From CAYPFY01 sp964410105 (GTDB lineage: Bacteria; Bacteroidota; Ignavibacteria; UBA10030; SZUA-254), in contig CAYPFY010000001.1 of assembly GCA_964410105.1 (NCBI GenBank), forward strand, positions 124,001 to 188,000: 64,000 nt of DNA, in the 5' to 3' direction. The position numbers and the translations under genes were made by a program. Positions 1-6,515 of the stretch are shown piece by piece (the first letter of the stretch is position 1; the number at the start of each line of letters is the position of its first letter). The notes beneath the pieces are model-generated. The model had not been told where the DNA came from. It searched no databases and saw only the letters and a list, made by a program, of their open reading frames with translations.

Positions 1-55
1 ATGTTTTGACTTTGGGGAACTCCAGCTTCTGGAAGGAATTCAAAAACTCGCGCAT
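1..55 (-). CDS. Start of a MutS2-like endonuclease gene (partial)
   Basis: Only the first 18 codons are inside the window, reading MREFLNSFQKLEFPKVKT from an ATG at 55. The phrase LEFPKVK resembles the conserved N-terminus of MutS2 proteins (a LEF-x-K-V motif opens the Bacillus protein), and a cvpA gene close upstream of mutS2 is a known arrangement. It begins 5 bases after the cvpA stop codon, so the two are probably cotranscribed. The identification rests on a very short stretch and on context. Confidence 0.45.
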   Translation of the reverse strand, partial: MREFLNSFQKLEFPKVKT

Positions 56-60
56 CGAGA

Positions 61-597
61 CTAGTTCTTATACCGCTCCAGCTTGCTCTTGATCTCCTTC
101 AGCTCTTCCTCGAATTTTTTCGAGGCGGGGAGCCATTTGGTCATATAATCGAATACTTTGGGCGCTATTATCACAGAATTTCCATAAAAGAGAGAATCAT
201 GCTTTGTCTCCTCGGAGGGCATTCCGAACTGGTCGAACATGAGCAGAACGAGACTCACGGCCACAGCGCCCTGCGCGGCCCCCAGGAAACCGCCCAAGAG
301 GCGCGACCAGTACTTCAGCGTTTCAGCACCCGATTCGCCGAACCAGCGGTAAAAGAGATTGACAACGATGATGACTAGCAGAAATATGGAGAAGAAAGCA
401 AGGATCAATGACGTCTCACTCCCCAGGCCCAGCCAGCCCGATCCATAATCGGCCATGGGTGCCATGAATTTCGTGGCGCAAATCAATCCTCCGAGGAAGC
501 CGAGGATTCCAAATATTTTTTTGAAGAATCCGTCCCGAAATCCGATGAGGACGAAAAGGAGAACCACTAGAAGGATAAGTATATCGGTTATGTTCAT
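61..597 (-). CDS. cvpA: CvpA family membrane protein
   Basis: This 178-residue inner-membrane protein has four hydrophobic segments at roughly residues 4-20, 28-45, 62-84 and 100-122, then a charged cytoplasmic tail rich in Lys and Glu. The N-terminal pattern (DILILLVVLLFVLIGFRDGF) and the glycine-rich last helix pair are typical of the CvpA/colicin V production family, whose molecular role is not settled but is linked to envelope maintenance. Its ATG overlaps the yqeY stop by 4 bases (ATGA), which fixes the start and implies translational coupling. Confidence 0.85.
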   Translation of the reverse strand: MNITDILILLVVLLFVLIGFRDGFFKKIFGILGFLGGLICATKFMAPMADYGSGWLGLGSETSLILAFFSIFLLVIIVVNLFYRWFGESGAETLKYWSRLLGGFLGAAQGAVAVSLVLLMFDQFGMPSEETKHDSLFYGNSVIIAPKVFDYMTKWLPASKKFEEELKEIKSKLERYKN

Positions 598-1049
598 GAA
601 GTGGATCCGAGCATATGTTTTACGACATCCTGAACAAGCTTGCCATCGGCCTTTCCGCGCAACTCCTTCATCGCCTCGGACATCACCTTGCCGAAGTCAC
701 TGGCGGTCCCCCCTGTCGTCTCGATGGCTTTCTGCACTATTTTTTCTATTTCCTCCCTTCCCAATTGTTTGGGAAGGTATTCCTGGATGATGGAGAGCTC
801 CTTTTCCTCCTGATCGGCCAGATCATTCCGGTTGTTTTCGCGGAAAATCGTGATGGATTCCTTCCGCTTTTTTGATGACGATAGGAGGACAGAGAGTTCA
901 TCCTCGGCCGTCATACCCCCCTGTGGCCGCTTTTCAACCTGTTTCTCAAGGAGCGCGGCCCGTATCGTGCGCAGGGTCTCAAGACGGGTCTTGTCGGGGA
1001 GTTTCATGGCTGATTTCAGATCCTCCGAGATTTTATCGATCAGGGTCAT
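594..1049 (-). CDS. GatB/YqeY domain protein
   Basis: The 151-residue protein is cytosolic and matches the YqeY family in length and pattern: an N-terminal LRTIRAAL helix, a central LPKQL-x-REEIE segment, and the closing DFGKVMSEAMKELRGKADGK region. YqeY proteins resemble the tail domain of GatB, the tRNA-dependent amidotransferase subunit, and are thought to bind tRNA; the exact role is unknown. The start overlaps the SDR stop codon by 4 bases and the end overlaps cvpA by 4 bases, so the three genes form one tight operon. The window also carries glnS, so glutaminyl-tRNA here need not depend on an amidotransferase. Confidence 0.88.
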   Translation of the reverse strand: MTLIDKISEDLKSAMKLPDKTRLETLRTIRAALLEKQVEKRPQGGMTAEDELSVLLSSSKKRKESITIFRENNRNDLADQEEKELSIIQEYLPKQLGREEIEKIVQKAIETTGGTASDFGKVMSEAMKELRGKADGKLVQDVVKHMLGSTS

Positions 1050-1747
1050 ACCCCTCCAAACATCGGAATGGTAACGCCGTTAATCGACTGGCCCATGTCG
1101 GAGCAGAGGTGGAGCATCATTCCGGCGACTTCGTCCGGGGTCACCCATTTTGAGGAATCTTCCTCGGGCATCGATCGTATGTTCGGCTCTGTTTTCAGAA
1201 TGCTGGGCGCGATGGCATTGGCCGTTACCCGGCTTCCTTTCAGCTCTTCCCCCAGGATCTGTGTCAGCATCATCACGCCTGATTTTGCGATGGCATAGGG
1301 TCCACGGCCCGCCGCTGGCCTGAGAGCGGGCATGGCAGCGATCGAGATAATTCGTCCATAGGTAGCACCCTTGCTCTGCAGAAAATGGCGGGAGCAGAGA
1401 AAGGCCGATTTCAGGTTAATGTTCATCATATGATCCCAGTCCTTGGTCAAAACCTTACTGATGGGCGTTTTGGGCAAAAAGCCGCCGACCAGATTGATCA
1501 GGATGTCCACGCGGCTGAATTTTTTGACCACCTGCTGGAAGAGCGCCGCCACATCTTCGTCATGGGTCACGTCGGCCCGGACGATAAAGACCGTTTTTTT
1601 GAAACTTTCCGTCAGCCGCTTGAGTTCATCCTCAAAGAGGTACGACGTTGCGACGCTGGAGCCTTCTTTGTGAAACCGTTCGGCGACGACCTGGCCGAGT
1701 GCACCCGTCCCCCCGGTGATTAGCACGACTTTTCCCTCAAGCGTCAC
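1046..1747 (-). CDS. SDR family oxidoreductase with a changed catalytic Ser
   Basis: A 233-residue short-chain dehydrogenase/reductase with a Rossmann nucleotide-binding loop at residues 11-18 (TGGTGALG), a D-V pair near 59-60, NLVG near 85-88 in place of the usual NNAG, and the catalytic Tyr151-x3-Lys155 (YAIAK). The catalytic Ser, expected 13 residues before the Tyr, is Ala138, and one glycine of the cofactor loop is Ala16, so activity may be altered. The GTG start at 1747 follows a GAGGGG ribosome site by 6 bases and lies just downstream of a strong promoter. Substrate is unknown. It heads the operon SDR-yqeY-cvpA-mutS2-like. Confidence 0.85.
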   Translation of the reverse strand: MTLEGKVVLITGGTGALGQVVAERFHKEGSSVATSYLFEDELKRLTESFKKTVFIVRADVTHDEDVAALFQQVVKKFSRVDILINLVGGFLPKTPISKVLTKDWDHMMNINLKSAFLCSRHFLQSKGATYGRIISIAAMPALRPAAGRGPYAIAKSGVMMLTQILGEELKGSRVTANAIAPSILKTEPNIRSMPEEDSSKWVTPDEVAGMMLHLCSDMGQSINGVTIPMFGGV

Positions 1748-1769
1748 TTTTTTCCCCTCAAATCGTTAG

Positions 1770-1798
1770 AATATATTACTTTGAGCCATGATAGTCAA
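1770..1798 (-). promoter_or_regulatory. Sigma-70-like promoter of the SDR-yqeY-cvpA operon
   Basis: On the minus strand a TTGACT -35 box (1793-1798) and a TATATT -10 box (1770-1775) are separated by exactly 17 bases. The expected transcript start near 1763 leaves a short leader holding the GAGGGG site before the GTG at 1747. Confidence 0.65.
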
Positions 1799-1859
1799 AC
1801 ACCTCTTGATTCCCGCTGCACCCATGCGGAGACCTTTTTTGTGTGGCGGGGTCGACTGC

Positions 1860-1888
1860 TTGCGATTGTGACACCCATTCGTTACATT
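1860..1888 (+). promoter_or_regulatory. Possible promoter of the metal uptake cluster
   Basis: TTGCGA (1860-1865) and TACATT (1883-1888) are 17 bases apart on the plus strand. The predicted transcript start near 1895 lies only a few bases before the ATG codons at 1901 and 1910, so the first gene would be almost leaderless. No convincing Zur or Fur palindrome was found next to it. Confidence 0.4.
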
Positions 1889-1900
1889 ATTTCTACGCCT

Positions 1901-2245
1901 ATGACCATAATGGCACGGTTTCGGAAGATTTTTACGATCCTGCTGGTCCTGAATTTCGTCGGATCGTTCCTCCTCTTTCCGGTCATTCACTTTCACCAGA
2001 TCGATTCCCGGACCGAATCGGGCATCCAGACCGCAACGGCCGGTCCGGAAGGGAAGGCTCATCCCCCCAACTGTACGCTCTGCTTCCGGATAAACTCTAC
2101 CTGGGCGTTTGTTCTTCCGGCGGCGTTCCATGCGCCGGTGGCCCGGCTGTTCGCTTTCAGTAACGAAACTGTCCATTCCTTCGCCTCCCCCCGTCATCAT
2201 TCGTTCCAGAACAGGGCGCCTCCTCTCCCCTCTCCGCTCGCATAA
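1901..2245 (+). CDS. Small membrane-anchored His/Cys protein of the metal cluster
   Basis: The 114-residue product has a basic N-terminus, one hydrophobic signal or anchor segment at about residues 9-26, then an H-F-H motif near residue 30 and a C-T-L-C motif near residue 59. This layout resembles short DUF2946-type proteins that accompany metal or haem uptake genes, but I do not recognise a named family. No Shine-Dalgarno sequence precedes the ATG at 1901 or the in-frame ATG at 1910, so the start is uncertain. It is the first gene before a porin-like protein and a ZnuA-type binding protein, and His/Cys ligands would suit transient metal binding in the periplasm. Confidence 0.55.
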   Translation: MTIMARFRKIFTILLVLNFVGSFLLFPVIHFHQIDSRTESGIQTATAGPEGKAHPPNCTLCFRINSTWAFVLPAAFHAPVARLFAFSNETVHSFASPRHHSFQNRAPPLPSPLA

Positions 2246-2252
2246 GCGACCT

Positions 2253-2286
2253 CCTGCCCCCTGATACGGAAGGGGCAGGATTTTTT
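2253..2286 (+). terminator. Terminator or attenuator hairpin inside the metal cluster
   Basis: An 8-bp stem, CCTGCCCC (2253-2260) pairing with GGGGCAGG (2272-2279), is followed at once by six T (2281-2286). It lies 8 bases after the small His/Cys gene and only 13 bases before the AAGGAGG site of the porin gene. No room is left for another promoter, so downstream expression must come from read-through. Confidence 0.75.
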
Positions 2287-2309
2287 CCCAACTAATGCAA
2301 GGAGGGGTT

Positions 2310-3599
2310 ATGACATCTCGAAGCATTGTCGTTTTACTACTATCATGGTCGGCGGCGTTCGCCCAGACGGATGCACCGAAGCCGGCCGAAAAGGTTCAGC
2401 AGGAAATCGGGCGGCTGCGTATTGATCTCGACAGTTTGAGGGAAATGCGTCAGGGGTCGGATGATCGGATCGACGAGCTGGAGGAGCGGATCGAGGCTCG
2501 GCTTGCCGCTCTCGAGGGGAAGATCGACGCGATTTCCCGCGCCTCTGCCCCGATCGTCCTCAATCCCCGGACGACGGCTTTTATCAATTTTGCCGCCCGG
2601 GCCGACAACGAAGCCGTGAGGGACGCGACCGGGAATTCTGAGATCAGCAACCGGCCTTTCCTCCGTACCGTGGAGCTCGAGTTGCGGAACCCGGTCGACC
2701 CCTATGCCGAGGCGATCGCGATCATCTCGCTCGAGGATGAGGCGGGGGCCGGTTTTGCCGTCGACGCGGAGGAAGCGTATGGGCTGATCAAACGATTGCC
2801 TGTTCTGGAATCGGCGCCGCTGGGGCTGAAGATGAAGCTGGGGAAATTCCGCGCGCCGTTCGGGGTCAATAACAAGATCCACATGCACGACCTCCCGTGG
2901 ACGACCCGGCCCCTCATCGTCTCAAAATATCTCGGGACCGAGCATGGCGATTTTTTTGAATCGGGTTTCAATCCCGTCGGGGTTGACGTCGATTTTTTCC
3001 TCCCTAACCCGGTCCCCCAGACGACTCTCGAGATGAACGCCGATGTCGTCCGTGCGGGAGATATCGGGCTTGCCCAAGGCCAGTCGACGACACAGCCCGC
3101 GTTCATAGGACATCTGACTCTTTCCCGGGACTGGTCGAATGAGCATCTCCTCCTCCTGGGGGGAAGCGTCTACAAGGAGAATGCCACAACTCTCTATGGG
3201 GCAGATCTCACATACAAATGGGCTCCCTCGGAGAACCGTGAATCGCATTCATTCGTGGCCGGAGGGGAGTTTTTTTCCGGACACCATACCACCTTCGATT
3301 CGGTCGAGACTACCCGGAACCCGTATGGGTGGTTTGCCTATGCGCAGTACCAAACCTCCTACTGGGTCTACCTGGGGCTTCGCTATGACTGGCTGAAGGA
3401 ACCCGCCGACGACAATCTTGTCACCCGTTCGGTGGCGGGATATCTGAGCTACTATACGACTGAATTCCTGCGGTTCAGGCTGGGGCTCGAGCGCCGGATG
3501 AGCGATATTCCCTCGCTCGATGGCATCACGTCAGGGATGTTTGAAGTTAATTTTGTCTTCGGCTCGCACCCGACCGAACCGTATTGGGTCAACAGGTAA
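2310..3599 (+). CDS. Porin-like outer-membrane beta-barrel protein
   Basis: The product is 429 residues with a Sec signal peptide ending near AAFAQ (about residue 19). A short charged coiled-coil follows (about 30-75, rich in Glu, Arg and Leu heptads), then a region of alternating aromatic and polar residues typical of a barrel, ending in a strand close to a C-terminal aromatic. The architecture resembles trimeric O/P-type porins with an N-terminal coiled coil. The ATG at 2310 sits after an excellent AAGGAGG (2299-2305), so an in-frame ATG at 2295 is discarded. Placed before the metal binding protein, it probably lets metal ions or chelates through the outer membrane; the specificity is inferred. 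Confidence 0.7.
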   Translation: MTSRSIVVLLLSWSAAFAQTDAPKPAEKVQQEIGRLRIDLDSLREMRQGSDDRIDELEERIEARLAALEGKIDAISRASAPIVLNPRTTAFINFAARADNEAVRDATGNSEISNRPFLRTVELELRNPVDPYAEAIAIISLEDEAGAGFAVDAEEAYGLIKRLPVLESAPLGLKMKLGKFRAPFGVNNKIHMHDLPWTTRPLIVSKYLGTEHGDFFESGFNPVGVDVDFFLPNPVPQTTLEMNADVVRAGDIGLAQGQSTTQPAFIGHLTLSRDWSNEHLLLLGGSVYKENATTLYGADLTYKWAPSENRESHSFVAGGEFFSGHHTTFDSVETTRNPYGWFAYAQYQTSYWVYLGLRYDWLKEPADDNLVTRSVAGYLSYYTTEFLRFRLGLERRMSDIPSLDGITSGMFEVNFVFGSHPTEPYWVNR

Positions 3600-3610
3600 A
3601 GGATATGACA

Positions 3611-4639
3611 ATGAAAAATCATGCTCTGATCGTTCTTCTCGCCGTTTCGCTCATCTGCTCGACTGCGGCCGACGGACGGTCCAAAAAACTAAAAGTCATC
3701 ACCACCCTCAACTATCTGCGTTACCTCACGCAGGAAGTCGGCGGGGACAAGGTCGAAGCGATCGCCCTCGCGAATCCGAAACAGGATCCGCATTACGTTA
3801 CGCCCACCCCCCGTATGAATCAGCTTTCAACCGACGCCGATCTTTTTGTGGAGAACGGCCTGTCGCTGGATCTCTGGGCCACGAACGTCGTCAACGCCTC
3901 CGGGAACCCGGCCATACAGTCAGGGAGCCCCGGGCACCTCATCGCCACGATCAATGTCCCCGTCAAGGAGTTGCCGATGGAGGTGTCGCGCTCGTGGGGA
4001 GACATCCACCCCCAGGGGAACCCGCACGTCTGGCTCGATCCCTTCAACGCCAGGATCATCGCGGGGAATATCGCTGAAAGGCTCAGGCAGCTCGATCCGG
4101 GCGACGCCGCAGAGTTCCAGAAAAACCTTGAAGCCTACCGGGATAAACTCGACGCCGCCATCTTCGGCGAGGAGCTGCTGAAGGTTTTGGGAAAATCTGC
4201 GGGCGATATTCTCATCCGTAAAGCGCGGAACAATGAGCTGGCCTCCTGGCTCCGATCAAAAAAACTGTATGACAAGCTGGGCGGATGGATGAAAAAGGCC
4301 GAGCCCGTGGACGGTGTCAAAATCATGTCGTATCACAAGACGTACATCTATTTCGCCGAAAGATTCGGCCTGCAGATCGCAGGCGAGCTGGAGGAGAAGC
4401 CGGGCATCCCCCCTCCCCCCCAGCACCGTGACGAGGTTGTCGAACAGATTAAACGCGAAGGGATCCGGACGATACTCAACGACAACTTCTACTCGCGCGA
4501 AGCGGCAGACTATGTTGCGAGCAAAACCTCCGCGAAAGTTTTGGTGACGTATCTTGATGTCGGCTCCCTCGATGCCGTCGACACGTACGAGAATCTTATC
4601 TCGTATCTCATCGAGGAAATCGTTCAGGCGCAGAAGTAG
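3611..4639 (+). CDS. Metal ABC transporter substrate-binding protein (ZnuA/TroA family)
   Basis: A 342-residue periplasmic protein with a signal peptide (about 1-20, no lipobox Cys). Candidate metal ligands are His61 (DPHY), His133 and His139 (HPQGNPHVWLDP) and His242 (YHKTY), with Asp291 in the position of the usual acidic ligand. The His-rich arrangement of cluster A-I proteins suggests zinc or manganese, zinc being more likely with three or more His. There is no long His-rich loop. The ATG at 3611 is preferred over 3605 because AAAGGA ends 8 bases before it. It follows the porin gene by 11 bases and precedes the permease by 10 bases. Confidence 0.88.
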   Translation: MKNHALIVLLAVSLICSTAADGRSKKLKVITTLNYLRYLTQEVGGDKVEAIALANPKQDPHYVTPTPRMNQLSTDADLFVENGLSLDLWATNVVNASGNPAIQSGSPGHLIATINVPVKELPMEVSRSWGDIHPQGNPHVWLDPFNARIIAGNIAERLRQLDPGDAAEFQKNLEAYRDKLDAAIFGEELLKVLGKSAGDILIRKARNNELASWLRSKKLYDKLGGWMKKAEPVDGVKIMSYHKTYIYFAERFGLQIAGELEEKPGIPPPPQHRDEVVEQIKREGIRTILNDNFYSREAADYVASKTSAKVLVTYLDVGSLDAVDTYENLISYLIEEIVQAQK

Positions 4640-4649
4640 CGGGGATATC

Positions 4650-6173
4650 ATGGATCAACTGTTCTACCTTCCCCCCACGATGATCTGGCCGCTCGCGGCC
4701 TGCCTCGTCCTCACCGGGATCCACGTCTATCTCGGCGTCCACGTTATCGCCCGGAAGGTGATTTTTGTGGACCTCGCGCTTGCGCAGATTGCCGCCCTCG
4801 GAACGGTGACGGGGGTTCTGCTGGGATACGAAGTCGGTAAGGACGTCAACGCCCTCTACCTCTACTCCCTTGCCTTTACAATCTTCGGGGCCTTTGTCTT
4901 CTCGGCCACACGCATGAAGGGAGAGAAAGTCCCCCATGAGGCGATCATCGGCATCGTTTACGCGGTCACCTTTGCCGCGACGATCCTGGTTCTCTCAAAA
5001 AGCCCGCTGGGGCCGCAGGAGCTCGATCATATCATCAAAGGCGAACTCCTCTGGGTCCAGGCTCCGACCGTGATCAAGACCGCCATCATCTACGCCCTCG
5101 TCGGAACGTTTCATTTCATCTGCCGCAAGAAATTCATGGCGATCTCGTTCGACCCCTCCAAGGCGTATGATTCGGGCATCAACGTGCGACTGTGGGATTT
5201 TCTCTTCTACATGTCGTTCGGCTTCGTGATCACGAGCTCGGTTGCCATCGCCGGGGTTTTCCTCGTCTTCAGCTATCTGGTGATTCCCTCGGTGGGCGCG
5301 ATGCTCATCTCCGACAAACTCTCGACCAGGCTCGTTACGGGGTGGGTCGGGGGATCGCTTATCAGCTTCATCGGAGTAAAACTCTCATGGAACACGGGCC
5401 TTCCGACGAGCCCCCTCATCGTCGTACTTTTTGCCGCGGCGCTCATCGTCACCGGCATGTACCGCTATCTGAATCTGGCTCCGAGAAAATACATTGCCCT
5501 GAGAAATCTCGCGGCTTCTCTTGCCGTGGTGGCGATCTTCGTCGGCGGGCTCTTTCTCTTCCGGAAGGCCGAAGAAGACCCCCTCGAGCATACCCTCCAC
5601 ATGCTCACGAGCCCGCTCGGCACCGACCGGCAGGCGGCGCTCGCAAACCTCGAATCGCATATCGACAAGAAAAACAACTGGCTGCCCGAGGTGCTCGGCA
5701 CGCTCGCCGATCAGGATGCGCAGGTGAGGCGATCGGCCGTGGAACTCCTCACTCGCCTCAGGGAGAAATCTGCCCTTCCCCGGATACTTCCGCTCCTGGA
5801 CGACGGCTCGGATGAAGTCGAGACCAGCGTCATCAGGGCGATCGGGATCCTGGGAAACGCGGAATCGGCGCACAAGCTCGTCGAAAAATCGGAGCGCGTG
5901 GATGACCCGGAGCTCAAGACGACGCTTCTCAAGACCGCGCTCGAGCTTGGGGATAGCACAGCCATCCCCTTCCTTATCGAAATCGTCCGCGGAGGGGGCG
6001 TTTTTGCCGACGATGCCTACGACGCCCTCCGGGGACACCTCCGCATAGAATTCAGGATAGACGAGGCGGGCAAAATCGCCAGGTGGTGGGAGGAGAATAA
6101 GGAAAGGCTTACCTGGGACCCCTCCACGAAAGAGTTTGCGCCCGGTCCCGCGGGGAGAGGCTCGAACCCCTAA
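4650..6173 (+). CDS. Metal ABC-3 permease fused to HEAT-like repeats
   Basis: The 507-residue product has two parts. Residues 1 to about 303 form an ABC-3 family (ZnuB/TroB type) permease with about eight membrane segments and the conserved DLALAQIAALG and FLVFSYLVIPSVGAML regions. Residues from about 305 to 475 form Ala/Leu-rich helical repeats of about 30 residues (QAALANLESHID, EVLGTLADQDAQVRRSAVELLTRL, SDEVETSVIRAIGILG) that look like HEAT or PBS-lyase repeats. Usual ZnuB proteins end at 260-300 residues, so the repeats are an added cytosolic domain. No ABC ATPase gene adjoins it. The start ATG at 4650 lies 10 bases after the binding-protein stop. Confidence 0.88.
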   Translation: MDQLFYLPPTMIWPLAACLVLTGIHVYLGVHVIARKVIFVDLALAQIAALGTVTGVLLGYEVGKDVNALYLYSLAFTIFGAFVFSATRMKGEKVPHEAIIGIVYAVTFAATILVLSKSPLGPQELDHIIKGELLWVQAPTVIKTAIIYALVGTFHFICRKKFMAISFDPSKAYDSGINVRLWDFLFYMSFGFVITSSVAIAGVFLVFSYLVIPSVGAMLISDKLSTRLVTGWVGGSLISFIGVKLSWNTGLPTSPLIVVLFAAALIVTGMYRYLNLAPRKYIALRNLAASLAVVAIFVGGLFLFRKAEEDPLEHTLHMLTSPLGTDRQAALANLESHIDKKNNWLPEVLGTLADQDAQVRRSAVELLTRLREKSALPRILPLLDDGSDEVETSVIRAIGILGNAESAHKLVEKSERVDDPELKTTLLKTALELGDSTAIPFLIEIVRGGGVFADDAYDALRGHLRIEFRIDEAGKIARWWEENKERLTWDPSTKEFAPGPAGRGSNP

Positions 6174-6515
6174 GGCTGCCCCCGATTGTGCGACGCACGA
6201 CCGCGACAATTACGGAATATTCGGGAAAGCGACTCCGGTCGGAAACCAGCTGCTAGTTTTGGGAAGGTAACCGTGTGGCCTGCGCGGGGGTTGGGGGGGG
6301 TCCTACGCAGTGAAACATTTCAACTTTGCCGATCCCTGGCCGGTAATTCAGTAAAAGGATAATTGCGCCGGCGATTTCATTCCACTCAGGCGCAGGCGGC
6401 ACAGGGGGAGGGGCCGAGACGCAAGAGTTTTTGAGCAAAAGTCTCCTCTTTCCTAGCGCTTGGATAACAAGCGGACGTTCCCGATGAACCCTTATTATTA
6501 CTGCAAGGAGGCTTA
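6174..6515 (+). other. 342-base intergenic region before the giant surface protein
   Basis: No reading frame here resembles a gene. It contains G-runs near 6284-6300 but no clear terminator for the metal cluster. A TATTAT sequence at 6493-6498 lacks a good -35 box 17 bases upstream. The only firm signal is the AAGGAGG ribosome site at 6505-6511 of the next gene. Confidence 0.5.

Noticed and set aside
1766..2326. A 186-codon minus-strand frame opposite the small His/Cys gene
   Set aside because: The product is a basic, low-complexity chain without features; the plus-strand frame has a signal helix and metal motifs.
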